A stretch of DNA of 64,000 bases, taken from the NCBI RefSeq assembly GCF_000184745.1, contig NC_014931.1:4092001-4156000 (forward strand), in the 5' to 3' direction. The translations under genes and the position numbers were made by a program. This DNA is from Variovorax paradoxus EPS. GTDB taxonomy: Bacteria > Pseudomonadota > Gammaproteobacteria > Burkholderiales > Burkholderiaceae_C. Under the pieces are notes generated by a model. It made no database searches. It was not told where the DNA came from and worked only from the letters and a program-made list of their open reading frames with translations. How positions within the stretch are numbered: position 1 is the stretch's first letter; each line of letters opens with the position of its first letter. Shown piece after piece: positions 50,901 through 58,866 of the stretch.

Positions 50901-51742
50901 AACGCGGCGAAGGCGGTGGTATTCAGCACGAGTTGGACATCGTGCTCGCTGCACAGGCCGCGAAATGCGGACAGGCACAGCGGGTCTTTCAGCGAATCGA
51001 GCGCGACCGGGAGCGGGTTCAATCCTTCAGCATGCAGCGCGGCAGCGAGCGCATCGAAAGCTGCCGTATTGCCCGACAGCAAGTGAGATCGATAGAACAC
51101 CAGCGCCACCACCGGCGCATCCGCATGCCATCCGGCGCGCAGGTCGTCGATGCCGGCCACGGTGTGCGCCGCATCGATGCCGCGCGGCACATGCAGCGCA
51201 ACCTGCGGCAGGCTGCGCGGCGGCAGCGGCGCCTCGCCGTGGCCGAGGCCATGGAAGGCCACCGCGCGCAGGAACTGCATCGCGTTGCCCGCACCGCCCG
51301 CGCGCATGTACTGCCAGAGCTGGCGGCCGACCGCACGCGGCACCGTGCCGCGCGCGAGCAGGTCTTCGTCTTCCTGCAGGTCGCCCGAGAACATCGCGAG
51401 CTGCTGGCCCTTGCGCTTGGCCAGCTCTTCGAGCTGCTGCAACCCGTAGGCCCAGGCCGACTCGGCACCCAGGTGATCGACCACCACCACGCGCGCATGC
51501 TGCAGCACCTCGTCGACGTACAGGTCGAGCGAGGCCGGCTGGCGCAGGTACATGAGGTTGGCCAGCCGCAGCGACGGGTAGCCGGGGTCGGTGGCCGCCA
51601 GCGCCGTGCGCGCAGCGGCGAGCAGCGCGAGCGTGGTGTCGGCCGAGCTGAGCACCACGATGTCGCCCGGCGTCTGGTCGAGCCGGGTGACGACGCTGTC
51701 GTCTTCGACGAAGCGTCCGGGCTGGGTGCTCAGCAGGTGCAT
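47930..51742 (-). CDS. cobN: Cobaltochelatase large subunit CobN
   Basis: A 1270-residue protein of full CobN length, the subunit that binds hydrogenobyrinic acid a,c-diamide and inserts cobalt in the oxygen-dependent cobalamin pathway. Recognisable segments are VVVVDHLGAESAWAYGLQQL, FYRSHLLSGNTAAFDALA, ILANYPGSEGRIGSGVGLDTP (cited in part), AVVHVGKHGNLEWLPGKS with the conserved His-Gly-Asn-Leu-Glu active-site run, and the YRPQ-like C-terminal SSRAYAYG equivalent NAYVGGSAHAYGQGSDG. ATG 51742 lies five bases after the cobW stop. It needs the AAA+/VWA partners encoded just downstream. Confidence 0.96.
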   Translation of the reverse strand: MHLLSTQPGRFVEDDSVVTRLDQTPGDIVVLSSADTTLALLAAARTALAATDPGYPSLRLANLMYLRQPASLDLYVDEVLQHARVVVVDHLGAESAWAYGLQQLEELAKRKGQQLAMFSGDLQEDEDLLARGTVPRAVGRQLWQYMRAGGAGNAMQFLRAVAFHGLGHGEAPLPPRSLPQVALHVPRGIDAAHTVAGIDDLRAGWHADAPVVALVFYRSHLLSGNTAAFDALAAALHAEGLNPLPVALDSLKDPLCLSAFRGLCSEHDVQLVLNTTAFAALGQGAQDDTGEALALAGDAPVLQVIVSGGNREDWLADSQGLRPRDIAMQIALPEMDGRIITRAVSFKGLSHRCELTQTEVVSYQPEPDRIAFVAELARRWCRLRSLPVADKRIALILANYPGSEGRIGSGVGLDTPASVIAILRAMQAEGYVLGDGIPADGDALMQTLQEGIANDPAQWSARPAWQSYALADYRARLAALPEGMAGAIDARWGTPEQDPMLRQDRFMIAGLRLGRVFVGIQPARALGTLGAADYASYHDAELVPPHSYLAFYFWLRDAFAIDAVVHVGKHGNLEWLPGKSIALSQTCWPDAILGPLPNVYPFIVNDPGEGAQAKRRTQAVIVDHLMPPLTRAENHGPLQDLERQVDEYYDALLVDARRAKVLRAQILAAVRAQHLVEELGMPGAEDDAVLARVDAYLCELKETQIRDGLHVFGASPEARLRRDTLLALARYPSADGTGANAGLLGAMAQDLLPGEAFDPLDIDAAKPWQGTRPELLQSVSADAWRHHGDTRERLELLAQRLLEENVCPPDMPHTAAVMGRIERSLAPALDACGPHELHQLSRALQGRFVPPGPSGSPSRGRPDVLPTGRNFYAVDTRAIPTPTAWMLGLKSAAQLVERHLQEHGDYPVALGLSVWGTATMRTGGDDLAQAFALIGVRPKWAPGSQRVVDFEVLPTVGLGRPRIDVTLRISGFFRDAFPNAVQMFDAAVQAVAAQEDEDAERNPIRARILREAAALEAEGSTAEDARTQAGWRVFGSAPGSYGSGLQPLFDHGDWQTDNDLSNAYVGGSAHAYGQGSDGVPAADALVRRLRTMNVVLQNQDSREHDLLDSNDYYQFQGGMAAAVRHLSGQQPAMYHGDHGNPQAPRVRTLKEEISRVIRARVVNPKWIDGVKRHGYKGAFEMAATVDYLFGFDATARVVGDHQYAMVADAYVLDADTRDFVNQHNPRALHDMLSRLLEAMQRGLWESPGDYQTQLENLLLDHEQQMEGTLR

Positions 51743-51746
51743 GGGG

Positions 51747-52811
51747 TCAGGCTGGCACGGCGGCCACGCCTTCGAGCGCCTTGCGCAGCGCGCCTTCATC
51801 CAGGTCTTCGCCGATGAACACGAGGCGCGTACGCTGCGCTTCGTCGTCGCGCCAGCGGCGGTCGAAGTGATGGTCGAAGCGGCGGCCCACGCCTTGCACC
51901 AGCAAACGCATCGGCTTGCCCGGAACCGCGACGAAGCCCTTCACGCGGTAGATGGTGTGCTGCTCGACCAGCGCGGCGAGCGCGGCCAGGAGAACGTCGC
52001 GGTCCACCGGCGGCAGATCGATCACGAGCGAGTCGAACTCGTCGTGGTCGTGGTCTTCCTCGTGGTCGTGGTGGCTCTCGCGCAGGTGGATGGTGGTTTC
52101 GGCCGCCCGGCCCTGGCCCAGCAGCAGCGCGAGCGGCAGCTTGCCTTCGGTGGCGGCGACGATCTTCACCTCGGGCGGCAGCTCTTCGCGCACCAGCGCC
52201 TCGACCTGCGCGCGCGTGGCGTCGTCCATCAGGTCGGTCTTGTTGAGCACCACGAGGTCGGCGGCCGAGAGCTGGTCTTCGAAGAGCTCGTGCAGCGGCG
52301 ATTCGTGATCGAGGTTGGGGTCGGCGCGGCGCGCCTCGTCGACGGCTTCGGGGTTCTCGGCAAACTGGCCCGAGGCGGCGGCAGGGCCATCCACCACGGT
52401 GACCACCGAATCGACGGTGAAGATGTTCGCGATGTCCGGCCACTGGAAGGCCTGCACCAGCGGCTTGGGGAGCGCGAGGCCCGAGGTCTCGATGATCACC
52501 GCGTCGATGTCGCCGCGGCGCTCGGCCAGTTGCAGCATCACGGGCAGAAACTCTTCCTGCACGGTGCAGCAGACGCAGCCGTTGGCCAGCTCGTACAGCG
52601 CGCCTTCGCGCTCGTTGCCTTCATCGTCGCAACCGATGCCGCAGCCGCGAAGGATTTCGCCGTCGATGCCGAGCTCGCCGAACTCGTTGACGATCACCGC
52701 GATGCGGCGGCCTTCGGCGTTGCCGAGGATGTGGCGCAGCAGCGTGGTCTTGCCGCTGCCGAGGAAGCCCGTGACGATGGTGACGGGGATCTTGGCGTTG
52801 CTCTGTGTCAT
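51747..52811 (-). CDS. cobW: CobW-type GTP-binding metallochaperone
   Basis: A 354-residue G3E-family GTPase. Walker A is GFLGSGKTTLLRHIL, the metal site is the CxCC motif in ELANGCVCCTVQEEF, switch residues lie in IETSGLALPKP and the G4 motif is LNKTDLMDD. A histidine/acid-rich stretch ESHHDHEEDHDHDEFD (about residues 240-255) should bind metal, followed by the CobW C-terminal domain (HTIYRVKGFVAVPGKPM). It is expected to deliver Co(II) to CobN, encoded directly downstream. Confidence 0.95.
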   Translation of the reverse strand: MTQSNAKIPVTIVTGFLGSGKTTLLRHILGNAEGRRIAVIVNEFGELGIDGEILRGCGIGCDDEGNEREGALYELANGCVCCTVQEEFLPVMLQLAERRGDIDAVIIETSGLALPKPLVQAFQWPDIANIFTVDSVVTVVDGPAAASGQFAENPEAVDEARRADPNLDHESPLHELFEDQLSAADLVVLNKTDLMDDATRAQVEALVREELPPEVKIVAATEGKLPLALLLGQGRAAETTIHLRESHHDHEEDHDHDEFDSLVIDLPPVDRDVLLAALAALVEQHTIYRVKGFVAVPGKPMRLLVQGVGRRFDHHFDRRWRDDEAQRTRLVFIGEDLDEGALRKALEGVAAVPA

Positions 52812-52917
52812 GGAATGGATGCGTTCAAGCGCCTGGGCGCGAAGATGGATGGCGGCACGCCGCAGCGCGCCGCGAGGGAACTGCCGGCGCGGACGCGTGG
52901 CGATGGAGAGATTCGAG

Positions 52918-53595
52918 TCAGACGCCGCCGTACAGGCGACGCTCGACGAAGACCGTGCCCTGCAGCCGGCGCCAGCCCTTGGCGGCGGCCAGCACGCCCA
53001 GGTCGACCAGCGGCTCGACGAGCACGACGGTCATGTAGGCAGCGCCGAAGCTGGCGATCTGGCTGAGGTTCTCAAGGCCCGTGCCGCGTCCGTAGAGCGC
53101 CCAGAAGCCGACCCAGACCACGATGCCGCCCTGGTAGGCCACCGACAGCTTGAAGGCCTGCTGGTAGCTCAGGTCCACATACGCCACGTTCTTGGGAATG
53201 ATGCGCTGCGCCAGCGCGGCCGTCGCGAACAGGGGCACCAGCAAGGTGGTGACGTTCATGCCGAACTGCGGAATGTCCTGCGGCTCGAAGAACAGGCTCT
53301 GGATCAGCAGCCCGCCCGCTAGGCCAATGGCTGCCGGCGCGAGCCCGAACACCAGCAGCAGCGTCGTGCCGAGGATCAGGTGCACCTCGGAAACACCCAC
53401 CGGATGGTGCGGCAGCACTTCGAAGAAGCAGAACACCAGCGCGACGGCAATCGCCGAGCGCAGCGCCAGGGCGGCGATGCCGTCCTTCAAGACGGTGTCG
53501 AAGGCAACCTTGCCCGTGTAGGCCAGCGCGGCGGCGGCTGTCGCGTAGCTGAGGAAAATCTTGGATCCGTCGACTAGACCTGGTTCGATGTGCAT
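52918..53595 (-). CDS. cbiM: CbiM-family cobalt-uptake membrane protein
   Basis: A 225-residue membrane protein of the CbiM/NikM family. The free N-terminus Met-His-Ile, which ligates Co(II) in this family, is kept, and the core HHPVGVSEVHLILGTTLLLV and LFFEPQDIPQFGMN match. About six hydrophobic segments are seen. CbiN, CbiQ and CbiO are not adjacent, so it may act alone, as reported for some CbiM proteins, or with an ECF module elsewhere. It supplies cobalt to the chelatase encoded downstream. The 106-base gap to cobW shows nothing else. Confidence 0.85.
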   Translation of the reverse strand: MHIEPGLVDGSKIFLSYATAAAALAYTGKVAFDTVLKDGIAALALRSAIAVALVFCFFEVLPHHPVGVSEVHLILGTTLLLVFGLAPAAIGLAGGLLIQSLFFEPQDIPQFGMNVTTLLVPLFATAALAQRIIPKNVAYVDLSYQQAFKLSVAYQGGIVVWVGFWALYGRGTGLENLSQIASFGAAYMTVVLVEPLVDLGVLAAAKGWRRLQGTVFVERRLYGGV

Positions 53596-53667
53596 CGAGC
53601 ACCTCCTTTAGTGCACCGCAGTGCGAAAGTTGATTGTTCGTGGATGGGATGGATCACGCAAGCGCCG

Positions 53668-55212
53668 TCATGACCGCTGGAGCGCGCGCCGCGCTGCCGG
53701 CACCGCCGACGCCTTTGGCTTGCGCCTCAGTCGCCGCCAGCCGATCACCACGCCGCTCGCCGACGCGACGGCGCCGACGATCGACAGCAGCCAGACGACG
53801 ATGTCCCAGGCGGGGCGGTAGTGGATGAGCCACGGAAAGTCGAGGCTGTGCGCCGCGTTGAAGAGCCAGCGGTTCAGCCGCGTGTTGCGGTTGCTGCTGC
53901 CCGCGACCTGGCCGCTCGCCGGGTCGATGTAGACCCAGCTGTGCGCAGCATCGCCGAACGTGAGGCGCCATACCGGCACGACGCGGTCGCGGTGGTGGCC
54001 GTACCAGTGGAAATCTTCACGCGTCAGCAGGGTGGCCTCGGCGATGGGAGCACCGGGGCGCAGGCGGGCGGCGGTGCGCACGATGTCTTCGCGGCCGATA
54101 GCGGCGGGCGCACCGGTGGCGGCATCCACCACGCGTGTGCGCGCCTGTGCATCGCGCAATTGCCAGAGCGGCTTGCCGTCGAACCACAGCAGGAGCGCCT
54201 CGCGCGGGGCCTCCGCGCCCTCCTCCACGGATCGCACCGCCATCGGCCACGGAACCGGCAATGCGTCAGCGCCGGTGTAGCGAGCCATCGCGGCGGCATC
54301 GACCGGGTTGCGTTCGAACCAGCCGTTCGGATTCATAGACAGCCAGCCGCTCACGATCCAGGTCAGCACGAAGAACCCGCCGATCAGCCCGGCGATGTGG
54401 TGCCAGGCCATCCAGCCGGTGTAGGGCGTGACGGCGCCGTTGCGAAACCGCCGGCGCAGGCGAACGCGCAGGATGCCGATCACGATGCCCGTGACGGCCG
54501 AGACGATGCAGGCGGCCGACAGCCACACCACCACGTCGTGCCACAGCGGCGGATCGGCGCGAATCGGCGTGAAGTAGATCCAGTGCGGCACGGAGCCCAG
54601 CCAGTTCCAGAAGCGCTCGGAGCGCGTGGTGTCGCGCACCACCTCGCCCGTGCGCGAGGACACGTAGAGCTCGGTGCCGGCGGCGTCGCCGAGTTCGATG
54701 CGGTGCAGCGGGCGCAGCGGGTTCAGGCCTTGCGGCACGGTCCACTGGTCGCGCTCCAGGGTTTCGGCCCAATGCGCACCGTTCTGGCGCGAGAAGCCGC
54801 GCGCGATGGTCTCGGCGCGTGCGGCATCGACCGGCCCCAGCAGTTGGCCGTCGCGGGCCGAGACGGCAAAGCGCTGGCCGCGCGCATCGACGATGCGCCA
54901 CACCGGGCCGGCATCGGGCACGTCCTGCCGCATCTCCAATGCGATGCGTCGCGGCGGCTGTGCGCGCGCGGCGGCCGGCAAGGCATCGAGCGCCGCCGAT
55001 GGCGCGACGACCGCCTGCTCGAACTTCAGCGGCGCCAAGCCCGCGAGGCGTTCCGGCTCGGTGAGCGAGGGATAGCCCACGTACATCATCACCACGCCGG
55101 TGACGAACCACATCACGAACAGCAGGCAGCCGCCGATGCCGAGCCACCGGTGCGTCCAGTAGAGCCAGTGGCGAATCCGCGGCCAGGCGCGGCGCCATGC
55201 GGAAGCCAACAA
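53668..55212 (-). CDS. PepSY-domain membrane protein (siderophore-reductase type)
   Basis: A membrane protein of about 514 residues with four or more helices and PepSY-type soluble parts. It begins with HWLYWTHRWLGIGGCLLFVMW (PepSY-associated TM helix with His), has WHHIAGLIGGFFVLTWIVSG in the middle and RPAWDIVVWLLSIVGAVASAS at the end. Paired His residues in helices could bind heme. Relatives reduce ferric siderophores in the inner membrane. There is no ATG; TTG 55212 is a guess, and GTG 55317 would add a stretch translated from the REP-like element. It is placed between the TonB receptor and CbiM in the cobalt operon. Confidence 0.78.
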   Translation of the reverse strand: MLASAWRRAWPRIRHWLYWTHRWLGIGGCLLFVMWFVTGVVMMYVGYPSLTEPERLAGLAPLKFEQAVVAPSAALDALPAAARAQPPRRIALEMRQDVPDAGPVWRIVDARGQRFAVSARDGQLLGPVDAARAETIARGFSRQNGAHWAETLERDQWTVPQGLNPLRPLHRIELGDAAGTELYVSSRTGEVVRDTTRSERFWNWLGSVPHWIYFTPIRADPPLWHDVVVWLSAACIVSAVTGIVIGILRVRLRRRFRNGAVTPYTGWMAWHHIAGLIGGFFVLTWIVSGWLSMNPNGWFERNPVDAAAMARYTGADALPVPWPMAVRSVEEGAEAPREALLLWFDGKPLWQLRDAQARTRVVDAATGAPAAIGREDIVRTAARLRPGAPIAEATLLTREDFHWYGHHRDRVVPVWRLTFGDAAHSWVYIDPASGQVAGSSNRNTRLNRWLFNAAHSLDFPWLIHYRPAWDIVVWLLSIVGAVASASGVVIGWRRLRRKPKASAVPAARRALQRS

Positions 55213-55239
55213 CGACCGTTCAGCTTGGCGCTCCTCCAA

Positions 55240-55299
55240 CCGTTCAGGCTGAGCTTGTCGAAGCCCTGCGCCGCGCTTCGACAAGCTCGGCGTGAACGG
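55240..55299. repeat. REP-like palindromic element, copy 2
   Basis: CCGTTCAGGCTGAGCTTGTC at the left pairs with GCTTCGACAAGCTCGGCGTG and ACGG at the right, an imperfect stem of over 20 bp around CCTGCGCC. The core matches copy 1 at 24679-24726. A half-copy (CCGTTCAGCT) lies at 55217. The element sits in the gap between the TonB-receptor stop and the PepSY gene. Confidence 0.8.
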
Positions 55300-55337
55300 G
55301 CTTTTATTGTTTGGCACGGCTTGAACTCGCTCCAGCG

Positions 55338-57569
55338 TCAGAATTTCACCAGCGCTGAAACTTCGACCGAGCGCGGCCGGCCCAGCAGCCATTGGTTGCC
55401 GCTGTTCGAGAACGACAGCGGGTACGTGCGATTGGCCAGGTTGTAGGCGCGGAACGCGAGCTTGAGCGACGGGTTGGCCTGCCAGCTCACACCCGCATCG
55501 ACCACGGTGTAGGAGCCGATCTTGCGCGAGTTGGCCGCATCGACCTGGCGCGAGCCGACGTAGCGCACACCGAAATCGGCCTCCCACTGGGGCAGGAAGC
55601 GCCAATTGAGGTCGAGGTTAGCGGCCTCTTCGGGCACGCCGAACGGCGTGTTGCCGGCGCGCGAGATCACGCGGCCGCCGACGACCTCGTTGAAGTCGTC
55701 GTAGCGCGCACGGAGCTTGGCGATGTTGGCTTCGAGCCTGAGCGTGGAGGTCAGCGCCAGATCGAGCGTGGCCTCGATGCCTTCGGACGACTGCTTGCCT
55801 ACCTGCTGGTTGACGGTGGGGTCGCTCGCGGAACGCGAGAGCAGCTTGTCCTTCTCGAGGCGGTAGGCCGCGATGGACCAGGCGCCGCGGCCTTCGGCCA
55901 GTTGGCGCTTGTAGCCGATCTCGACCTGCTTGCCGGTGCTCAACTCGAACGGAGCCTGCGTGGCCGATGTGCTGATCACCGAGGTCAACGGATCGGCCGC
56001 GCGCGCCACCTGGGCGTAGAACGACTGCGAGGCATCGGGCGCATACACCACGCCGAGGCGGCCGGTGGCGTACGCGAAGGTCTTCTGGAGGTTGTTGGCG
56101 GCGTTCTGCAGGTCGGTGCGCACGACCTTCGCGCGGTCCCAGCGCAGGCTACCGACCACCGACCATTGTTCGTTGAAGGCCAGCTTGTCTTCGGCGAAGA
56201 AGGCGTAGGTGCTGGTCTTGGTCTTGTAGCGCGGCGTGTAGGCCACGGGCGAGGCGTAGTAGCCAGGGTTGAAGACGAACGGTTCGACCACCGAGCGGCC
56301 GCCGTACGGCGAATCGTTGGTGTGCTGGAAGTCGATGCGGTTCGCATCGAAACCCACCAGCACCTGGTTCTTCAGGCCGAACAGCGAGTGCTTGAAGGTG
56401 GCGTCGGTGCGGTTGCCGATCTGCTCCTGGTCATGGCCGATTTCCAGGTAGTCGCCGCGCGTCACGCGGCGCGTGGTGGCGTTGTAGGTATAGGTCTCGC
56501 TGTTGCGCCAGTGGCGCTTGCTGTCCAGGCGGTAGAGCTGGTTGCGCACGGTGACGGTGTCGCTGGGCGTCCATTGGGCATCGAAGCGGGTCCAGCGGTC
56601 GCGATACTTGATCTCGGCGTCGTCGGGGTTGTAGTTCTGCTCGCGGGTGAGGCTGCTCACGCGGCCGTTGATGAGCGGCACGCCGTAGTAACGCTGCGGC
56701 GACTGGCGGCCCTCGTCGTGCGAGAGCGTGAATTGCAGCTGCGGCGACACATCGAGCCGCACCGCGCCGCCCACGGCCAGGCTCTCGGCATCGCCGCGCA
56801 CCATGAAGCCGTCGGTCTTGCGGTGGCTGATGTCGAAGCGATAGGAAAGCATGTCGTTGATCGCCCCGCCGCTGCCGAAGGCGACCTGACGCGTTGCATC
56901 GGAGCCCGCCGTGACGAGCGCCTCGTTCTGGATCGGGCCGCGCGTGGGCTTCTTGGGCACGACGTTGATCGCGCCGCCGATGGCGCCTTCACCGAACATC
57001 ACCGACGCCGCGCCGCGCAGCACCTCGATGCGATCGACCGACCAGGTATCGAACGGAAAGGTGACGGTGCCGGCGCCCGCATAGAGGCGCGTGCCGTCGA
57101 AAAGCTGCATCACCGAGCCGTGGCCGGTGAAGCCGCGGGCCGCCAGGGCCGTGCCGCCGTTGCCGGGGCCGGGCGAGCCGGTGATGCCGGTGGCGCGGGT
57201 CACCGCTTCGACCACCGAAACATCGCCGCGTGCGCGGATGGTGTCGCCTGTCAGCACCTCGATGCTCGCGGGCGTTTCCAGCGGCGTGAGGCCCAGGCGG
57301 CTGCCGGTCTGGGTGGGCTCGTCCATCGCGAGCGGCGTGTGGCGGCTGGCTTCTACCTGCACGGGTGCGAGGCTGTTGTTGTTGCCGCTGTTTGTCGCTC
57401 CGGCCGGCTGGGCCAGCGCGCTGCCTGCGCCGAAGGCCAGTCCCACGCCCAAAGAAAGACGTGAAAGGCGTGCCCATTGCAATTGCGGCAATTGCGGCAG
57501 CTGCGGCAGCTGCGGCAACGGCGGCAACGGCGCAACCGTGCGACCGCGCGCCGGCGATGCTTGACCCAT
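55338..57569 (-). CDS. TonB-dependent outer-membrane receptor
   Basis: A 743-residue outer-membrane receptor of the siderophore-receptor branch. After an unusual Pro/Leu/Gln repeat segment and a signal peptide ending at SALAQP (about residue 55), the plug domain has IEVLTGDTIRARGDVSVVEA and VDRIEVLRGAASVMFGEGAIGG (in part), and the 22-strand barrel ends in the conserved aromatic ...EVSALVKF. GGAGGA precedes ATG 57569. A cobalamin riboswitch lies in its leader, so cobalamin represses it: it probably imports a cobalt chelate or corrinoid rather than iron. It is the first gene of the cobalt operon. Confidence 0.9.
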   Translation of the reverse strand: MGQASPARGRTVAPLPPLPQLPQLPQLPQLQWARLSRLSLGVGLAFGAGSALAQPAGATNSGNNNSLAPVQVEASRHTPLAMDEPTQTGSRLGLTPLETPASIEVLTGDTIRARGDVSVVEAVTRATGITGSPGPGNGGTALAARGFTGHGSVMQLFDGTRLYAGAGTVTFPFDTWSVDRIEVLRGAASVMFGEGAIGGAINVVPKKPTRGPIQNEALVTAGSDATRQVAFGSGGAINDMLSYRFDISHRKTDGFMVRGDAESLAVGGAVRLDVSPQLQFTLSHDEGRQSPQRYYGVPLINGRVSSLTREQNYNPDDAEIKYRDRWTRFDAQWTPSDTVTVRNQLYRLDSKRHWRNSETYTYNATTRRVTRGDYLEIGHDQEQIGNRTDATFKHSLFGLKNQVLVGFDANRIDFQHTNDSPYGGRSVVEPFVFNPGYYASPVAYTPRYKTKTSTYAFFAEDKLAFNEQWSVVGSLRWDRAKVVRTDLQNAANNLQKTFAYATGRLGVVYAPDASQSFYAQVARAADPLTSVISTSATQAPFELSTGKQVEIGYKRQLAEGRGAWSIAAYRLEKDKLLSRSASDPTVNQQVGKQSSEGIEATLDLALTSTLRLEANIAKLRARYDDFNEVVGGRVISRAGNTPFGVPEEAANLDLNWRFLPQWEADFGVRYVGSRQVDAANSRKIGSYTVVDAGVSWQANPSLKLAFRAYNLANRTYPLSFSNSGNQWLLGRPRSVEVSALVKF
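57481..57534. repeat. Six 9-bp tandem repeats inside the receptor signal region
   Basis: Units CAATTGCGG (twice), CAGCTGCGG (twice) and CAACGGCGG (twice, last cut) lie in tandem. In the minus-strand gene they encode repeated Leu-Pro-Gln ahead of the hydrophobic signal core. The paired near-identical units suggest growth by slippage. Confidence 0.8.
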
Positions 57570-57710
57570 GTGACTTTTCCTCCGACCTGCGTCCCCGCAG
57601 GCTCCCGACCGAATGAGGACGTCGAGGGAGGCGGCTGAGGGCGGGCCGGTTCGCGCAGAGGGCGAAACGGCATGCCCGGACCCGCACTCCCGCAGCGTCC
57701 GAAAGCGGTT

Positions 57711-57965
57711 GCGAAGGCCGGTATCCGGGCTTGCGGAGCGCGCCGATGGCACTGTGCGTGCGCATCGAAGCCGAAACCCTCGCCTTCCCACGCAAAAGCG
57801 CAGTGGCTGCCGATGCTCAAAAGAAGAGAGACATCGACGCGAGGTTTTCCAGATCCGCTGACCGTTGCGGGGGCAGCGCAGGAATGGATGCGTCCGTGAA
57901 GACGCAGCGCACCTGCTTCCCGTTTAACCCCCAAGCCATGGAATGGCATGCGGGGCACCTTCGAA
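57711..57965 (-). promoter_or_regulatory. Cobalamin (B12) riboswitch
   Basis: Read on the minus strand, conserved pieces occur in the right order: AAGGTGCCCC at the 5' side, GGGAAGCAGGTGCG, GCTGCCCCCGCAACGG, GCCACTG (57807-57801), GGGAAGGC (57789-57782) and the B12 box AGCCCGGATACCGGCC (about 57731-57716), closing with CTT pairing to the 5' AAGG. The expression platform up to ATG 57569 includes CCTGC/GCAGG (57586-57601) beside the ribosome site GGAGGA and an upstream CCTCCC that could pair with it, so translational control is likely. The rest of the 57570-58060 gap holds no gene. Confidence 0.92.
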
Positions 57966-58060
57966 CCGTGCGAGCTTGCTGATAAAAGATTACAAAACTC
58001 GACGGCCGGAATTATAGGGAGCGCCTCGGGGCGAGGCCGGCACCCCGGCGTCCCTGAGGC

Positions 58061-58306
58061 TCAGGCGGTTTTTCCCTCCGCGCCGAAAAGCCGCCGCATC
58101 ACCGCTACACCGGCGACCAGCGCGTTCGAATAGCTGGCGTAGGGATCGTGCGCCGCCTCCAGCGGCACGTAGACATGGCGCCGGTCGTTTTCAGCCGCAT
58201 CGCCGTCGGCCGCTTCCTCCATGAGCACCCAATAGAACTCGCCCGCTTCCAGTTCGTGGACGGTGAGCGCGATGTTTCGTGATGGGGACATGGAAAGACG
58301 GTTCAT
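58061..58306 (-). CDS. Small hypothetical protein
   Basis: An 81-residue soluble protein not assigned to a family. It opens with a short basic stretch, then a beta-rich core LTVHELEAGEFYWVLMEEAA, an acidic loop and YSNALVAGVAVMRRLFGAEG. Two in-frame ATGs (58306 and 58291) are possible. The Glu-x-Gly-x-(F/Y)-Tyr-Trp core recalls small Burkholderiales proteins of unknown role. It is divergent from the gene at 58440 and just upstream of the cobalamin riboswitch, but on present evidence not part of that operon. Confidence 0.6.
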   Translation of the reverse strand: MNRLSMSPSRNIALTVHELEAGEFYWVLMEEAADGDAAENDRRHVYVPLEAAHDPYASYSNALVAGVAVMRRLFGAEGKTA

Positions 58307-58439
58307 GCAGCGGGTTTTCTGTCAATGAATGGGCGAAGAGCGCGGTTGACAGCTTCCGGGCTTCTCCTACAGAGCTCGCCAGTGGCGCGAACTAGTGTTG
58401 TCTGCAGAGACCTTCCTCAAGAAAGAACCCGGAGGCAAC

Positions 58440-58844
58440 ATGAAGCACTTCACCCTGGAGTCGAACATGCGCGCCAGCATCGGCGGCGCGTTCTATCCGA
58501 GCGGCTATTCGATGGTGATGTTCCCGAGCGCCGACGACGCCGACCGCATCGGCCATCGGTTGATCGAGAACGGCGTGAGCGGCGACGAGGTCTACCTGAT
58601 CGACGCCGAAACGGTGCTGCGAGAAATCTCGCCGACCGTCAGCGACTCGGACAACCCGCTGCCCTCCGCCGGCACCGATGCGGCCACCGTGCGCGCCTAC
58701 ACCAAGCTCGCGCGGGAAGGCCATACGGGCCTTCTTGTCAAAACGAAGGACGAAGCGGCAGCGAACCAGATGATGGAACTGGTGCGTACCGTGCCCTATT
58801 CCATCGCACAGCGCTACCGCACGCTGGTCATCGAAGATCTCTGA
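58440..58844 (+). CDS. Hypothetical protein resembling stress-response DUF1269/GsiB-like modules
   Basis: A 134-residue soluble protein. After MKHFTLESNMRASIGGAF, a ferredoxin-like region follows with VMFPSADDADRIGHRLIENG and a helix that reads VYLIDAETVLREI, similar in layout to bacterial stress proteins that sense or bind small ligands; the family call is tentative. GGAGG lies four bases before the ATG, closer than usual. It is convergent with the YbaL-type antiporter, 22 bp away. No signal peptide. Confidence 0.6.
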   Translation: MKHFTLESNMRASIGGAFYPSGYSMVMFPSADDADRIGHRLIENGVSGDEVYLIDAETVLREISPTVSDSDNPLPSAGTDAATVRAYTKLAREGHTGLLVKTKDEAAANQMMELVRTVPYSIAQRYRTLVIEDL

Positions 58845-58866
58845 AACGGCGCCCGCCCTTCGGACT

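Noticed and set aside
47960..51817. A 1285-codon open frame on the plus strand opposite cobN
   Set aside because: High-GC DNA keeps antisense frames open; the residues (His/Arg/Gln/Ala-rich) show no domain, while cobN on the other strand has full motifs and operon context.
53596..53667. Second cobalamin riboswitch before cbiM
   Set aside because: Only 72 bases lie between the PepSY stop and cbiM, and no B12 box is present; control is expected from the riboswitch at 57711-57965.
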